The position numbers and the translations under genes are program-made. A stretch of DNA of 64,000 nucleotides from Apostichopus japonicus (Eukaryota; Echinodermata; Holothuroidea; Aspidochirotida; Stichopodidae). Of this stretch, positions 1-14,146 are shown piece by piece; the first letter of the stretch is position 1, and each line of letters begins with the position of its first letter. The stretch lies in NCBI RefSeq assembly GCF_037975245.1, contig NC_092564.1:21865984-21929983 (forward strand), read 5' to 3'. Below the pieces are notes generated by a model. The model was not told where the DNA came from. It searched no databases and saw only the letters and a program-made list of their open reading frames with translations.

Positions 1-488
1 AATCGAATGTTCGGCACCCATCAATCGAATGTTCGTTACCCATCAATCGAATGTTCGACACCGATCAATCGAATGATACCCATCAATCGAATGTTCGACA
101 CAGATCATTCCAATGTTCGGCACCCATCGATCGAATGTTCGACAACGATCATTGAAATGTTCGGCACCCATCAATCGAATGTGCGACATCGATCAATCGA
201 ATGTGCGACACCGATCAATCGAATGTGCGACACACATCAATCGAATGTTCGGCACCGTTTAATCGAATGTGCGACACAGATCAATCGAATGACACCCATC
301 GATCAAATGTTCGACACCGATCATTCAAATGTTCGGCACCGATCAATGGAATGTGCAACACCCAACAATCGAATGTGAGAAACCCATCAATCGAATGTTC
401 GACACCGATCAATCGAATGTGCGACACCCATCAATCGAATGTTCGACACCGATCATTAGAATGTTCGGCACCCATCAATCGAATGTTC
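1..488 (+). repeat. Partial block B copy at left edge
   Basis: This stretch repeats the order of variant monomers found at about 2,269-2,800. The distance is 2,268 bp on the left and 2,312 bp on the right, the change being a 44-base (two-monomer) insertion in the right-hand copy near 2,490. Shared markers include the Gttaccc monomer, two 18-base GAATGATACC units, the CCGTTTAATC monomer and the GATCATTAGAATG monomer. The copy is cut by the window edge. Confidence 0.8.
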
Positions 489-699
489 GGCACAGATCAA
501 TCGAATGTTCGACACCGATCATTCGAATGTTCGACACCGATCAATCGAATGTGCAGTACCGATCAATCGAATGTGCGACACCGATCAATCGGATGTGCGA
601 CACCCATCAATCGAATGTTCGAATCCGATTATTCGAATGTTCGGCACCCATCAATCGAATGTGCGGCACCGATTAATCGAATGTGCGACACCGAACAAT
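489..699 (+). repeat. Joining monomers before block A
   Basis: Ordinary 22-base monomers link the partial block B copy to block A. They include a GATTATTC linker near 628 that recurs near 9,481 and 36,190. I could not assign this short stretch to one longer unit. Confidence 0.6.
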
Positions 700-2033
700 C
701 GGATGTGCGACACCCATCAATCGAATGTTCGACACCGATCATTCGAATGTTCGGCACCCATCAATCGAATGTGCGGCACCGATCAATCGAATGTGCGACA
801 CCCATCAATCGAATGTTCGAATCCCATCAATCGAATGTTCGACACCGAACAATCGAATGTTCGACACCGATCAATCGAATGTGCAGTACCGATCAATCGA
901 ATGTGCGACACCCATCAATCGAATGTTCGGCACCAATCAATCGAATGTTCGGCACCAATCAATCGAATGTGCGACACCGATCAATCGGATGTGCGACACC
1001 GATAAATCGAATGTTCGAATCCCATCAATCGAATGTTCGACACCGATCAATCGAATGTTCGACACCGATTAATCGAATGTGCGACACCGATCAATCGGAT
1101 GTTCGACACCCATCGAATGTTCGACACCGATCATTCGAATGTTCGGCAACTATCAATCGAATGTGAGGCACCGATCATTCGAATGTTCGGCAACTATCAT
1201 TCGAATGTTTGGCAACTATCAATCGAATGTGAGGTACCAATCAATCAAATGTTCGACACCTATCATTCGAATGTTCGGCAACTATTGATCGAATGTGAGG
1301 CACCGATCAATCGAATGTTCGACACCGATCATTCGAATGTTCGGCACCCATCAATCGAATGTGAGGCACCGCTCCATCGTATGTACAGTACCGATCAATG
1401 GAATGTGCGACACCCATCAATCAAATGTTCGACACCGATCATTCGAATGTTCGGCACCCATCAATCGAATGTACGGCACCGATCAATCGAATGTGCGACA
1501 CCCATCAATCGAATGTTCGAATCCCATCAATCGAATGTTCGACACCGAACAATCGAATGTTCGACACCGATCAATCGAATGTGCAGTACCGATCAATCGA
1601 ATGTGCGACACCCATCAATCGAATGTTCGGCACCAATCAATCGAATGTTCGGCACCAATCAATCGAATGTGCGACACCGATCAATCGGATGTGCGACACC
1701 GATAAATCGAATGTTCGAATCCCATCAATCGAATGTTCGACACCGATCAATCGAATGTTCGACATCGATTAATCGAATGTGCGACACCGATCAATCGGAT
1801 GTTCGACACCCATCGAATGTTCGACACCGATCATTCGAATGTTCGGCAACTATCAATCGAATGTGAGGCACCAATCAATCAAATGTTCGACATCTATCAT
1901 TCGAATGTTCGGCAACTATTGATCGAATGTGAGGCACCGATCAATCGAATGTTCGACACCGATCATTCGAATGTTCGGCAACTATCAATCGAATGTGAGG
2001 CACCAATCAATCAAATGTTCGACACCTATCATT
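700..2033 (+). repeat. Block A, first copy: pair of ~700-bp repeats
   Basis: Two units lie in tandem, about 700-1,399 and 1,400-2,033. Marker monomers repeat at exactly 700 bp (31 full monomers plus one 18-base form) up to about 1,866. The second unit lacks 66 bases (three monomers), so later markers are spaced 634 bp. Diagnostic features are the CATCGAATG short monomer near 1,110 and 1,810, the run of GAGGCACC and GGCAACTATC monomers, and a divergent CGCTCCATCGTATGTACAG monomer at 1,371. The same block recurs near 22,934 and 40,832. Confidence 0.85.
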
Positions 2034-3154
2034 CGAATGTTCGGCACCAATCAATCGAATGTGCGACACCGATCAATCGAATGTTCGACACCCATCAATC
2101 GAATGTTCGAATCCCATCAATCGAATGTGCGACACCCATCAATCGAATGTTCGGCACCCATCAATCGAATGTTCGACACCCATCAATCGAATGTTCGACA
2201 CCGATCAATCGAATGATACCCATCAATAGAATGTTCGACACCGATCAATCGAATGTGCGACACCAATCAATCGAATGTTCGGCACCCATCAATCGAATGT
2301 TCGTTACCCATCAATCGAATGTTCGACACCGATCAATCGAATGATACCCATCAATCGAATGTTCGACACAGATCATTCCAATGTTCGGCACCCATCGATC
2401 GAATGTTCGACACCGATCATTGAAATGTTCGGCACCCATCAATCGAATGTGCGACATCGATCAATCGAATGTGCGACACCGATCAATCGAATGTGCGACA
2501 CCGATCAATCGAATGTGTGACACCGATCAATCGAATGTGCGACACACATCAATGGAATGTTCGGCACCGTTTAATCGAATGTGCGACACAGATCAATCGA
2601 ATGACACCCATCGATCAAATGTTCGACACCGATCATTCAAATGTTCGGCACCGATCAATGGAATGTGCAACACCCAACAATCGAATGTGAGAAACCCATC
2701 AATCGAATGTTCGACACCGATCAATCGAATGTGCGACACCCATCAATCGAATGTTCGACACCGATCATTAGAATGTTCGGCACCCATCAATCGAATGTTC
2801 GACACCGATCAATCGAATGATACCCATCAATCGAATGTTCGACACCGATCAATCGAATGTGCGACACCCATCAATCGATTGTTCGACACCAACCAATCGA
2901 ATGTTCGACACCGATCCTCGAATGTTCAGCACCTATCAATCGAATGTGAGGCACCGATCCTTGGAATGATCGGCTCCAATCAATCAAATGTTCGACACCT
3001 ATCATTCGAATGTTCGGCACCAATCAATCGAATGTGCAGTACCGATCAATCGAATGTGCGACACCCATCAATCGAATGTTCGGCACCCATCAATCGAATG
3101 TTCGACACCCATCAATCGAATGTTCGACACCGATCAATCGAATGATACCCATCA
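2034..3154 (+). repeat. Block B, first copy
   Basis: The monomer order matches about 24,200-25,253 at distances of 22,165 and then 22,099 bp, and matches 41,770-42,909. The step is a 66-base (three-monomer) loss near 25,105 in the second copy. Markers include the CCGTTTAATC monomer near 2,567, the CCCAACAATC monomer near 2,672, the GATCATTAG monomer near 2,763 and a shortened GATCCTCGAATG monomer near 2,905. Confidence 0.85.
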
Positions 3155-4379
3155 ATGGAATGTTCGACACCGATCAATCGAATGTGCGACACCAATCAAT
3201 CGAATGTTCGGCACCCATCAATCGAATGTTCGTTACCCATCAATCGAATGTTCGACACCGATCAATCGAATGATACCCATCAATCGAATGTTCGACACAG
3301 ATCATTCCAATGTTCGGCACCCATCGATCGAATGTTCGACACCGATCATTCAAATGTTCGGCACCCATCAATCGAATGTGCGACTCCGACCAAACGAATG
3401 TGCGACACCCATCAATCGAATGTGCGACACCGATCATTCGAATGTTCGGCACCAATCAATCGAATGTTCGACACCGATCATTCGAATGTTCGGCACCCAT
3501 CAATCGAATGTTCTGCACCGATTAATCGAATATGCGACACCGACCAAACGAATGTGCAATATCGATCAATCGAATGTGCGACACCGATCAATCGAATCTG
3601 CGACACCCATCAATCGAATGTTCGGCACCGATTAATCGAATGTGCGACACCGATCATTCGAATGTTCGGCACCCATCGATCGAATGTTCGACACCGATCA
3701 TTCAAATGTTCGGCACCGATCAATGGAATGTGCAACACCCAACAATCGAATGTGAGAAACCCATCAATCGAATGTTCGACACCGATCAATCGAATGTGCG
3801 ACACCCATCAATCGAATGTTCGACACCGATCATTCGAATGTTCGGCTCCCATCAATCGAATGTTCGACACCGATTAATCGAATGATCGTTACCCATCAAT
3901 CGATTGTGCCACACCGATCAATCGGGTGTGCGACACCCATCGATTTTCGACACCGATCATTCCAATGTTCGGCACCCATCGATCGAATGTTCGACACCGA
4001 TCATTCAAATGTTCGGCACCCATCAATCGAATGTGCGACATCGATCAATCGAATGTGCGACACCGATCAATCGAATGTGCGACACCGATGAATCGAATGT
4101 GCGACACCGATCAATCGAATCTGCGACACCCATCAATCGAATGTTCGGCACCGATTAATCGAATATGCGACACCGACCAAACGAATGCGCAATACCGATC
4201 GATCGAATGTTCGACTCCGATCAATCGAATGTGCGACACCGATCAATCGGATGTGCGACACCCATCAATCGAATGTTCGGCACCCATCAATCGAATGTTT
4301 GACACACATCAATCGAATGTTCGAAACCGATCAATCGAATGATACCCATCAATCGAATGTTCGACACAGATCAATCGTA
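3155..4379 (+). repeat. Block C, first copy
   Basis: This block matches 25,254-26,478 at a distance of 22,099-22,100 bp, and 42,910-44,134. Markers are the GTTCGGCTCCC monomer near 3,842, the GATTAATCGAATGATCG monomer near 3,874 and the GACCAAACGAATGCGC pair near 4,174. The right edge is a switch. Up to about 4,400 the order follows 26,439-26,500. From there it follows the sequence near 30,200, so the 3.7 kb of block D found in later rounds is absent here. Confidence 0.82.
3903..3958 (+). repeat. Foreign patch inside block C (conversion-like)
   Basis: Flanks on both sides match block C copies near 26,002-26,055, but these roughly 52-55 bases do not. They match the marker CGATTGTGCC ... CATCGATTTTCG found at about 8,630-8,680 and 35,250-35,300. 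Total length hardly changes (one base), so the patch replaced rather than extended the local sequence. Confidence 0.75.
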
Positions 4380-6557
4380 TGTTCGGCACCCATCAATCGA
4401 ATGTTCGTTACCCATCAATCGAATGTTCGACACCGATCAATCGAATGATACCCATCAATCGAATGTTCGACACAGATCATTCCAATGTTCGGCACCCATC
4501 GATCGAATGTTCGACACCGATCATTCAAATGTTCGGCACCCATCAATCGAATGTGCGACATCGATCAATCGAATGTGCGACACCGATCAATCGAATGTGC
4601 GACACCGATCAATCGAATGTGCGACACCGATCAATCGAATGTGCGACACACATCAATCGAATGTTCATCACCGTTTAATCGAATGTGCGACACAGATCAA
4701 TCGAATGACACCCATCGATCAAATGTTCGACACCGATCATTCAAATGTTCGGCACCGATCAATGGAATGTGCAACACCCAACAATCGAATGTGAGAAACC
4801 CATCAATCGAATGTTCGAACACCGATCAATCGAATGTGCGACACCCATCAATCGAATGTTCGACACCGATCATTAGAATGTTCGGCACCCATCAATCGAA
4901 TGTTCGACACCGATCAATCGAATGATACCCATCAATCGAATGTTCGACACCGATCAATCGAATGTGCGACACCCATCAATCGAATGTTCGACACCAACCA
5001 ATCGAATGTTCGACACCGATCATCGAATGTTCAGCACCTATCAATCGAATGTGAGGCACCGATCATTTGAATGATCGGCACCAATCAATCGAATGTTCGA
5101 CACCTATCATTCGAATGTTCGGCACCAATCAATCGAATGTGCAGTACCGATCAATCGAATGTGCGACACCCATCAATCGAATGTTCGGCACCCATCAATC
5201 GAATGTTCGACACCCATCAATCGAATGTTCGACACCGATCAATCGAATGATACCCATCAATGGAATGTTCGACACCGATCAATCGAATGTGCGACACCAA
5301 TCAATCGAATGTTCGTTACCCATCAATCGAATGTTCGACACCGATCAATCGAATGATACCCATCAATCGAATGTTCGACACAGATCATTCCAATGTTCGG
5401 CACCCATCGATCGAATGTTCGACACCGATCATTCAAATGTTCGGCACCCATCAATCGAATGTGCGACATCGATAAATCGAATGTGCGACACCCATCAATC
5501 GAATGTGCGACACCGATCTTTCGAATGTTCGGCACCAATCAATCGAATGTTCGACACCGATCATTCGAATGTTCGGCACACATCAATCGAATGTTCGGCA
5601 CCGATTAATCGAATATGCGACACCGACCAAACGAATGTGCAATATCGATCAATCGAATGTTCGACACCAATCAATCGAATGTGCGACACCGATCAATCGA
5701 ATGTGCGACACCGACCAAACGAATGTGCAGTACCGATCAATCGAATGTTCGACACCGATCAGTCGAATGTGCACTACCGATCAATCGAATGTTCGACACC
5801 GATCAATCGAATGTTCGACACCAATCAATCGAATGTTCGACACCGATCAATCGAATTGCAGTACCGATCAATCGAATGTGCGACACCCATCAATCGAATG
5901 TTCGGCACCCATCAATCGAATGTTCGACACCCATCAATCGAATGTTCGACATCGATAATTCGAATGTGCGACACCAATCAATCGAATGTTCGGCACCCAT
6001 CAATCGAATGTTCGTTACCCATTAATCGAATGTTCGACACCGATCAATCGAATGATACCCATCAATCGAATGTTCGACACAGATCATTCCAATGTTCGGC
6101 ACCCATCAATCGAATGTGCGACATCGATCAATCGAATGTGCGACACCGATCAATCGAATGTGCGACACTGATCAATCGAATGTGCGACACCGATCATTCG
6201 AATGTTCGGCACCCATCAATCGAATGTTCGGCACCGATTAATCGAATATGCGACATCGACCAAACGAATGCGCAATATCGATCAATCGAATGTTCGACAC
6301 CGATCAATCGAATGTGCGACACCCATCAATCGAATGTTCGGCACCGATTAATCGAATATGCGACACCGACCAAACGAATGCGCAAAACCGATCAATCGAA
6401 TGTTCGACTCCGATCAATCGAATGTGCGACACCGATCAATCGGATGTGCGACACCCATCAATCGAATGTTCGGCACCCATCAATCGAATGTTTGACACAC
6501 ATCAATCGAATGTTCGAAACCGATCAATCGAATCATACCCATCAATCGAATGTTTGA
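4380..6557 (+). repeat. Block E, first copy
   Basis: This block matches 30,197-33,178 at distances of 25,812, 26,054 and 26,621 bp, the steps being local duplications in the other copy. It also matches 47,930-49,910 and 53,770-55,703. Markers include a one-base insertion TTCGAACACC at 4,814, the shortened GATCATCGAATG monomer near 5,020, a 21-base monomer GAATTGCAG at about 5,853, and GAATCATACC near 6,532. Several read-through frames exist here (up to 496 codons from 5,067), but they are only repeat translation. Confidence 0.85.
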
Positions 6558-9500
6558 CACAGATCAATCGAATGTGCGACACCCATCAATCGAATGTGCG
6601 ACATCGATAATTCGAATGTGCGACACTCATCAATCGAATGTGCGACACCGATCAATCGAATGTGCGATACCGATCAATCGGATGTGCGACACCGATCATT
6701 CGAATTTTCGGCACCCATCAATCGAATGTTCGGCACCGATCAATCGGATGTGCGACACCCATCAATCGAATGTTCGAATCCCATCAATCGAATGTTCGAC
6801 ACCGATCAATCGAATGTTCGACACCGATTAATCGAATGTGCGACACCGATCAATCGTATGTTCGACACCCATCGAATGTTCGACACAGATCATTCGAATG
6901 TTCGGCAACTATCAATCGAATGTGAGGCACCGATCATTCGAATGATCGGCACCAATCAATCAAATGTTCGACCTTTATCATTCGAATGTTCGGCACCAAT
7001 CAATCGAATGTGCGACACCGATCAATCGGATGTTCGACACCGATCAATCGAATGTTCGACACCGATCATTCGAATGTTCGGAACCCATCAATCGAATGTT
7101 CGGCACCGATTTATCGAATATGCGACACCGACCAAACGAATGTGCAATACCGATCAATCGAATGTTCGAAACAGATCATACGAATGTTCGGCACCAATCA
7201 ATCAAATGTTCGACACCGATCATTCGAATGTTCGGCACCCATCAATCGGATGTTCGGCACCGGTTTATCGAATATGCGACACCGACCAAACGAATGTGCA
7301 ATACCGATCAATCGAATGTTCGACACCGATCAATCGAATGTTCGACACCGATCAATCGGATGTGCGACACCGATCAATCGGATGTGCAACACCCATCAAT
7401 CGAATGTTCGACACCGATCATTAGAATGTTCGACACCGATCAATCGAATGTGCAGTACCGATCAATCGAATGTGCGACACTCATCAATCGAATGTTCGAC
7501 ACCGATCAATCGAATGTTCGACACCGATCAATCGAATGATACCCATCAATGGAATGTTCGACACCGATCAATCGAATGTGCGACACCAATCAATCGAATG
7601 TTCGGCACCCATCAATCGAATGTTCGACACCCATCAATCGAATGTTCGACACCGATCAATCGAATGATACCCATCAATCGAATGTTCGACACAGATCATT
7701 CCAATGTTCGGCACCCATCGATCGAATGTTCGACACCGATCATTCAAATGTTCGGCACCCATCAATCGAATGTGCGACATCGATCAATCGAATGTGCGAC
7801 ACCGATCAATCGAATGTGCGACACCGATCAATCGAATGTGCGACACCGATCAATCGAATCTGCGACACCCATCAATCGAATTTTCGGCACCGATTAATCG
7901 AATATGCGACACCGACCAAACGAATGCGCAATACCGATCGATCGAATGTTCGACTCCGATCAATCGAATGTGCGACACCGATCAATCGGATGTGCGACAC
8001 CCATCAATCGAATGTTCGGCACCCATCAATCGAATGTTTGACACACATCAATCGAATGTTCGAAACCGATCAATCGAATGATACCCATCAATCGAATGTT
8101 CAACACAGATCAATCGTATGTTCGGCACCCATCAATCGAATGTGCGACACCGATCATTCGAATGTTCGGCACCCATCAATCGAATGTTCGGCACCGTTAA
8201 ATCGAATATGCGACACCGACCAAACGAATGTGCAATATCGATCAATCGAATGTTCGACACCAATCAATCGAATGTGCGACACCGATCAATCGAATGTGCG
8301 ACACCGACCAAACGAATGTGCAGTACCGATCAATCGAATGTTCAACACCGATCAATCGAATGTGCACTACCGATCAATCGAATGTGCGACACCGATCAAT
8401 CGAATGTTCGACACCAATCAATCGAATGTTCGACACCGATCAATCGAATGTGCAGTACCGATCAATCGAATGTGCGACACCCATCAATCGAATGTTCGGC
8501 ACCCATCAATCGAATGTTCGTCACCCATCAATCGAATGTTCGGCACCAATCAATCGAATGTTCGACACCGATCATTCGAATGTTCGGTACCAATCAATCG
8601 AATGTGCGGCACCGATAAATCGATTGTGCCACACCGATCAATCGGGTGTGCGACACCCATCGATTTTCGACACCGATCATTCGAATGTTCGGCACCTATC
8701 AATCGAATGTGCAGTACCGATCAATCGAATGTGCGACACCCATCAATCGAATGTTCGACACCGATCAATCAAATGTGCGACACCCATCAATCGAATGTTC
8801 GACACCAATCAATCGAATGTTCAACACCGATCAATCAAATGTGCAGTACCGATCAATCGAATGTTCGACACCCATCAATCGAATGTTCGGCACCCATCAA
8901 TCGAATGTTCGACGCCCATCAATCGAATGTTCGAAACCGATCAATCGAATGATAACCATCAATCGAATGTTCGACATAGATCATTCGAATGTTCGGCACC
9001 AATCAATCAAATGTTCGACACCGATCATTCGAATGTTCGGCACCCATCAATCGAATGTTCGGCACCGATTAATCGAATGTGCGACACCGACCAAACGAAT
9101 GACACCCATCAATCGAATGTTCGACACAGATCATTCGAATGTTCGGCACCAATCAATCGAATGTGTCACACCGATCAATCGGATGTGCGACACCCATCAA
9201 TCGAATGTTCGACACCGATCATTCGAATATTCGACACCGATCATTCGAATGTTCGGCACCCATCAATCGAATGTTCGGCACCGATTAATCGAATATGCGA
9301 CACCGACCAAACGAATGTGCAATATCGATCAATCGAATGTGCGATACCGATCAATCGAATGTTCGACACCGATCAATCGAATGTGCGACACCGATCAATC
9401 GAATGTGCGACACCGATCAATCGAATGTGCGACACCGATCAATCTAATGTGCGACACCGATCAATCGAATGTTCGACACCGATTATTCGAATGTTCGGCA

Positions 9501-9660
9501 ACCATCAATCGAATGTTCGACACCGATCAATCGAATGTGCGACACCGATCAATCGGATGTGCGACACCGATCAATCGAATGTTCGACACCGATCATTCGA
9601 ATGTTCGACACCGATCATTCGAATGTTCGGCACCCATCAATCGAATGTGCGACATCGATA
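6558..9660 (+). repeat. Block F, first copy
   Basis: This block matches 33,179-36,370 at 26,621 bp and later 26,709 bp. The 88-base step is four monomers missing near 9,100 in this copy. Its left part also matches 49,911-51,290 and 55,704-57,090. A clean marker is the monomer GACCTTTATC at 6,970, found again at 33,591, 50,323 and 56,116. The CATCGATTTTCG marker lies at about 8,657. No stretch departs from the satellite. Confidence 0.87.
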
Positions 9661-10057
9661 AATCGAATGTGCGACACCCAACAATCGAATGTGCGAAACC
9701 CATCAATCGAATGTGCGACACCCATCAATCGAATGTTCGACACCCATCAATCGAATGTGCGGTACCGCTCCATCGTATGTACAGTACCGATCAATCGATT
9801 GTGCGACACCCATCAATCGAATGTTCGTCACCCATCAATCGAATGTTCGGCACCAATCAATCGAATGTTCGACACCGATCATTCGAATGTTCGGTACCAA
9901 TCAATCGAATGTTCGGCACCGATAAATCGAATGTGCCACAAGGATCAATCGGGTGTGCGACACCCATCGATTTTCGACACCGATCATTCGAATGTTCGGC
10001 ACCTATCAATCGAATGTGCAGTACCGATCAATCGAATGTGCGACACCCATCAATCGA
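9661..10057 (+). repeat. Block G, first copy
   Basis: The order matches 36,370-36,766 at 26,709 bp, and 39,915-40,311. It contains the CCCAACAATCGAATGTGCG pair, the CGCTCCATCGTATGTACAG monomer near 9,766 and a second CATCGATTTTCG marker near 9,964. One private change is visible: CACAAGGATC near 9,937, where other copies read CACACCGATC. Confidence 0.8.
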
Positions 10058-13000
10058 ATGTTCGACACCGATCAATCAAATGTGCGACACCCATCAATCG
10101 AATATTCGACACCAATCAATCGAATGTTCAACACCGATCAATCAAATGTGCAGTACCGATCAATCGAATGTGCGACACCCATCAATCGAATGTTCGGCAC
10201 CCATCAATCGAATGTTCGACGCCCATCAATCGAATGTTCGAAACCGATCAATCGAATGATAACCATCAATCGAATGTTCGACATAGATCATTCGAATGTT
10301 CGGCACCAATCAATCAAATGTTCGACACCTGATCATTCGAATGTTCGGCACCCATCAATCGAATGTTCGGCACCGATTAATCGAATGTGCGACACCGACC
10401 AAACGAATGCGCAATACCGATCAATCGAATGTTCGACTCCGATCAATCGAATGTTCGACACCGATCAATCGAATGTGCGACACCGATCAATCGAATGACA
10501 CCCATCAATCGAATGTTCGACACAGATCATTCGAATGTTCGGCACCAATCAATCGAATGTGTCACACCGATCAATCGGATGTGCGACACCAATCAATCGA
10601 ATGTTCGGCACCCATCAATCGAATGTTCGACACCCATCAATCGAATCTGCGACACCCATCAATCGAATGTTCGGCACCGATTAATCGAATGTGCGACACC
10701 GATCATTCGAATGTTCGGCTCCCATCGATCGAATGTTCGACACCGATCATTCAAATGTTCGGCACCGATCAATGGAATGTGCAACACCCAACAATCGAAT
10801 GTGAGAAACCCATCAATCGAATGTTCGACACCGATCAATCGAATGTGCGACACCCATCAATGGAATGTTCGACACCGATCATTCGAATGTTCGGCACCCA
10901 TCAATCGAATGTTCGACACCGATTAATCGAATGATCGTTACCCATCAATCGAATGTTCGACACCGATCAATCGAATGATACCCATCAATCGAATGTTCGA
11001 CACAGATCATTCCAATGTTCGGCACCCATCGATCGAATGTTCGACACCGATCATTCAAATGTTCGGCACCCATCAATCGAATGTGCGACATCGATCAATC
11101 GAATGTGCGACACCGATCAATCGAATGTGCGACACCGATGAATCGAATGTGCGACACCGATCAATCGAATCTGCGACACCCATCAATCGAATGTTCGGCA
11201 CCGATTAATCGAATATGCGACACCGACCAAACGAATGCGCAATACCGATCGATCGAATGTTCGACTCCGATCAATCGAATGTGCGACACCGATCAATCGG
11301 ATGTGCGACACCCATCAATCGAATGTTCGGCACCCATCAATCGAATGTTTGACACACATCAATCGAATGTTCGAAACCGATCAATCGAATGATACCCATC
11401 AATCAAATGTTCGACACAGATCAATCGTATGTTCGGCACCCATCAATCGAATGTGCGACATCGATAAATCGAATGTGCGACACCCATCAATCGAATGTGC
11501 GACACCGATCATTCGAATGTTCGGCACCAATCAATCGAATGTGCGACACCGATCATTCGAATGTTCGGCACCCATCAATCGAATGTTCGGCACCGATAAA
11601 TCGAATATGCGACACCGACCAAACGAATGTGCAATATCGATCAATCGAATGTTCGACACCAATCAATCGAATGTGCGACACCGATCAATCGAATGTGCGA
11701 CACCGACCAAACGAATGTGCAGTACCGATCAATCGAATGTTCAACACCGATCAATCGAATGTGCACTACCGATCAATCGAATGTGCGACACCGATCAATC
11801 GAATGTTCGACACCAATCAATCGAATGTTCGACACCGATCAATCGAATGTGCAGTACCGATCAATCGAATGTGCGACACCCATCAATCGAATGTTCGGCA
11901 CCCATCAATCGAATGTTCGTCACCCATCAATCGAATGTTCGGCACCAATCAATCGAATGTTCGACACCGATCATTCGAATGTTCGGTACCAATCAATCGA
12001 ATGTGCGGCACCGATCAATCGAATGATACCCATCAATGGAATGTTCGACACCGATCAATCGAATGTGCGACACCAATCAATCGAATGTTCGGCACCCATC
12101 AATCGAATGTTGGTCACCCATCAATCGAATGTTCGACACCGATCAATCGAATGATACCCATCAATCGAATGTCCGGTACCGATCAATCGAATGTTCGACA
12201 CCGATCAATCGAATGACAAAGATCATTCGAATGTTCGGCACCCATCAATCGAATGTTCGGCACCGATTAATCGAATATGCGACACCGACCAAACGAATGT
12301 GCAATATCGATCAATCGAATGTGCGACACCGATCAATCGAATGTGCGACACCGATCAATCGAATGTGCGACACCCATCAATCTAATGTGCGACACAGATC
12401 ATTCGAATGTTCGGCACCAATCAATCGAATGTGCCACACCGATCAATCGGATGTGCGACACCTATCAATCGAATGTTCGACACCGATCATTCGAATGTTC
12501 GACACCGATCATTCGAATGTTCGGCACCCATCAATCGAATGTGCGGCACCGATCAATCGAATGTGCGACACCCATCAATCGAATGTTCGACACCGATCAT
12601 TCAAATGTTCGGCACCGATCAATGGAATGTGCAACACCCAACAATCGAATGTGAGAAACCCATCAATCGAATGTTCGACACCGATCAATCGAATGTGCGA
12701 CACCCATCAATCGAATGTTCGACACCGATCATTCGAATGTTCGGCACCCATCAATCGAATGTTCGACACCGATTAATCGAATGATCGTTACCCATCAATC
12801 GAATGTTCGACACCGATCAATCGAATGATACCCATCAATCGAATGTTCGACACAGATCATTCCAATGTTCGGCACCCATCGATCGAATGTTCGACACCGA
12901 TCATTCAAATGTTCGGCACCCATCAATCGAATGTTCGGCACCGATTAATCGAATGTGCGACACCGACCAAACGAATGCGCAATACCGATCAATCGAATGT

Positions 13001-14146
13001 TCGACTCCGATCAATCGAATGTTCGACACCGATCAATCGAATGTGCGACACCGATCAATCGAATGACACCCATCAATCGAATGTTCGACACAGATCATTC
13101 GAATGTTCGGCACCAATCAATCGAATGTGTCACACCGATCAATCGGATGTGCGACACCCATCAATCGAATGTTCGACACCGATCATTCGAATATTCGACA
13201 CCGATCATTCGAATGTTCGGCACCCATCAATCGAATGTTCGGCACCGATTAATCGAATATGCGACACCGACCAAACGAATGTGCAATATCGATCAATCGA
13301 ATGTGCGATACCGATCAATCGGATGTGCGACACCCATCAATCGAATGTTCGGCACCCATCAATCGAATGTTTGACACACATCAATCGAATGTTCGAAACC
13401 GATCAATCGAATGATACCCATCAATCGAATGTTCGACACAGATCAATCGTATGTTCGGCACCCATCAATCGAATGTGCGACATCGATAAATCGAATGTGC
13501 GACACCCATCAATCGAATGTGCGACACCGATCATTCGAATGTTCGGCACCAATCAATCGAATGTGCGACACCGATCATTCGAATGTTCGGCACCCATCAA
13601 TCGAATGTTCGGCACCGATAAATCGAATATGCGACACCGACCAAACGAATGTGCAATATCGATCAATCGAATGTTCGACACCAATCAATCGAATGTGCGA
13701 CACCGATCAATCGAATGTTCGACACCGACCAAACGAATGTGCAGTACCGATCAATCGAATGTTCAACACCGATCAATCGAATGTGCACTACCGATCAATC
13801 GAATGTGCGACACCGATCAATCGAATGTTCGACACCAATCAATCGAATGTTCGACACCGATCAATCGAATGTGCAGTAAAGATCAATCGAATGTGCGACA
13901 CCCATCAATCGAATGTTCGGCACCCATCAATCGAATGTTCGACACCCATCAATCGAATGTTCGACACCGATCAATCGAATGATACCCATCAATGGAATGT
14001 TCGACACCGATCAATCGAATGTGCGACACCAATCAATCGAATGTTCGGCACCCATCAATCGAATGTTGGTCACCCATCAATCGAATGTTCGACACCGATC
14101 AATCGAATGATACCCATCAATCGAATGTCCGGTACCGATCAATCGA
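10058..14146 (+). repeat. 4.09-kb higher-order unit, copy 1
   Basis: This is the first of three near-identical tandem units of about 4,089 bp. Each consists of two related parts, here about 10,058-12,190 (2,133 bp) and 12,191-14,146 (1,956 bp). Both parts end with the same 0.85-0.9 kb segment, closing with the rare GTCCGGTACC monomer near 12,171 and 14,127. The second part lacks 66 bases (three monomers) of that segment. Internal markers are the CACCTGATC insertion near 10,327, the GACAAAGATC junction near 12,216 and CAGTAAAGATC near 13,874. A private base at about 11,405 (CAATCAAATG) separates it from copies 2 and 3. Nearly the same material, not tripled, occurs at 36,770-38,940. Confidence 0.9.

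Noticed and set aside
10659-10853. Minus-strand open frames of 64-71 codons, such as this one
   Set aside because: They occur where 18-base monomers or CGATCG, CAACAATC variants let a minus frame skip the usual TGA. Copies recur at block spacing and carry only repeat peptide.
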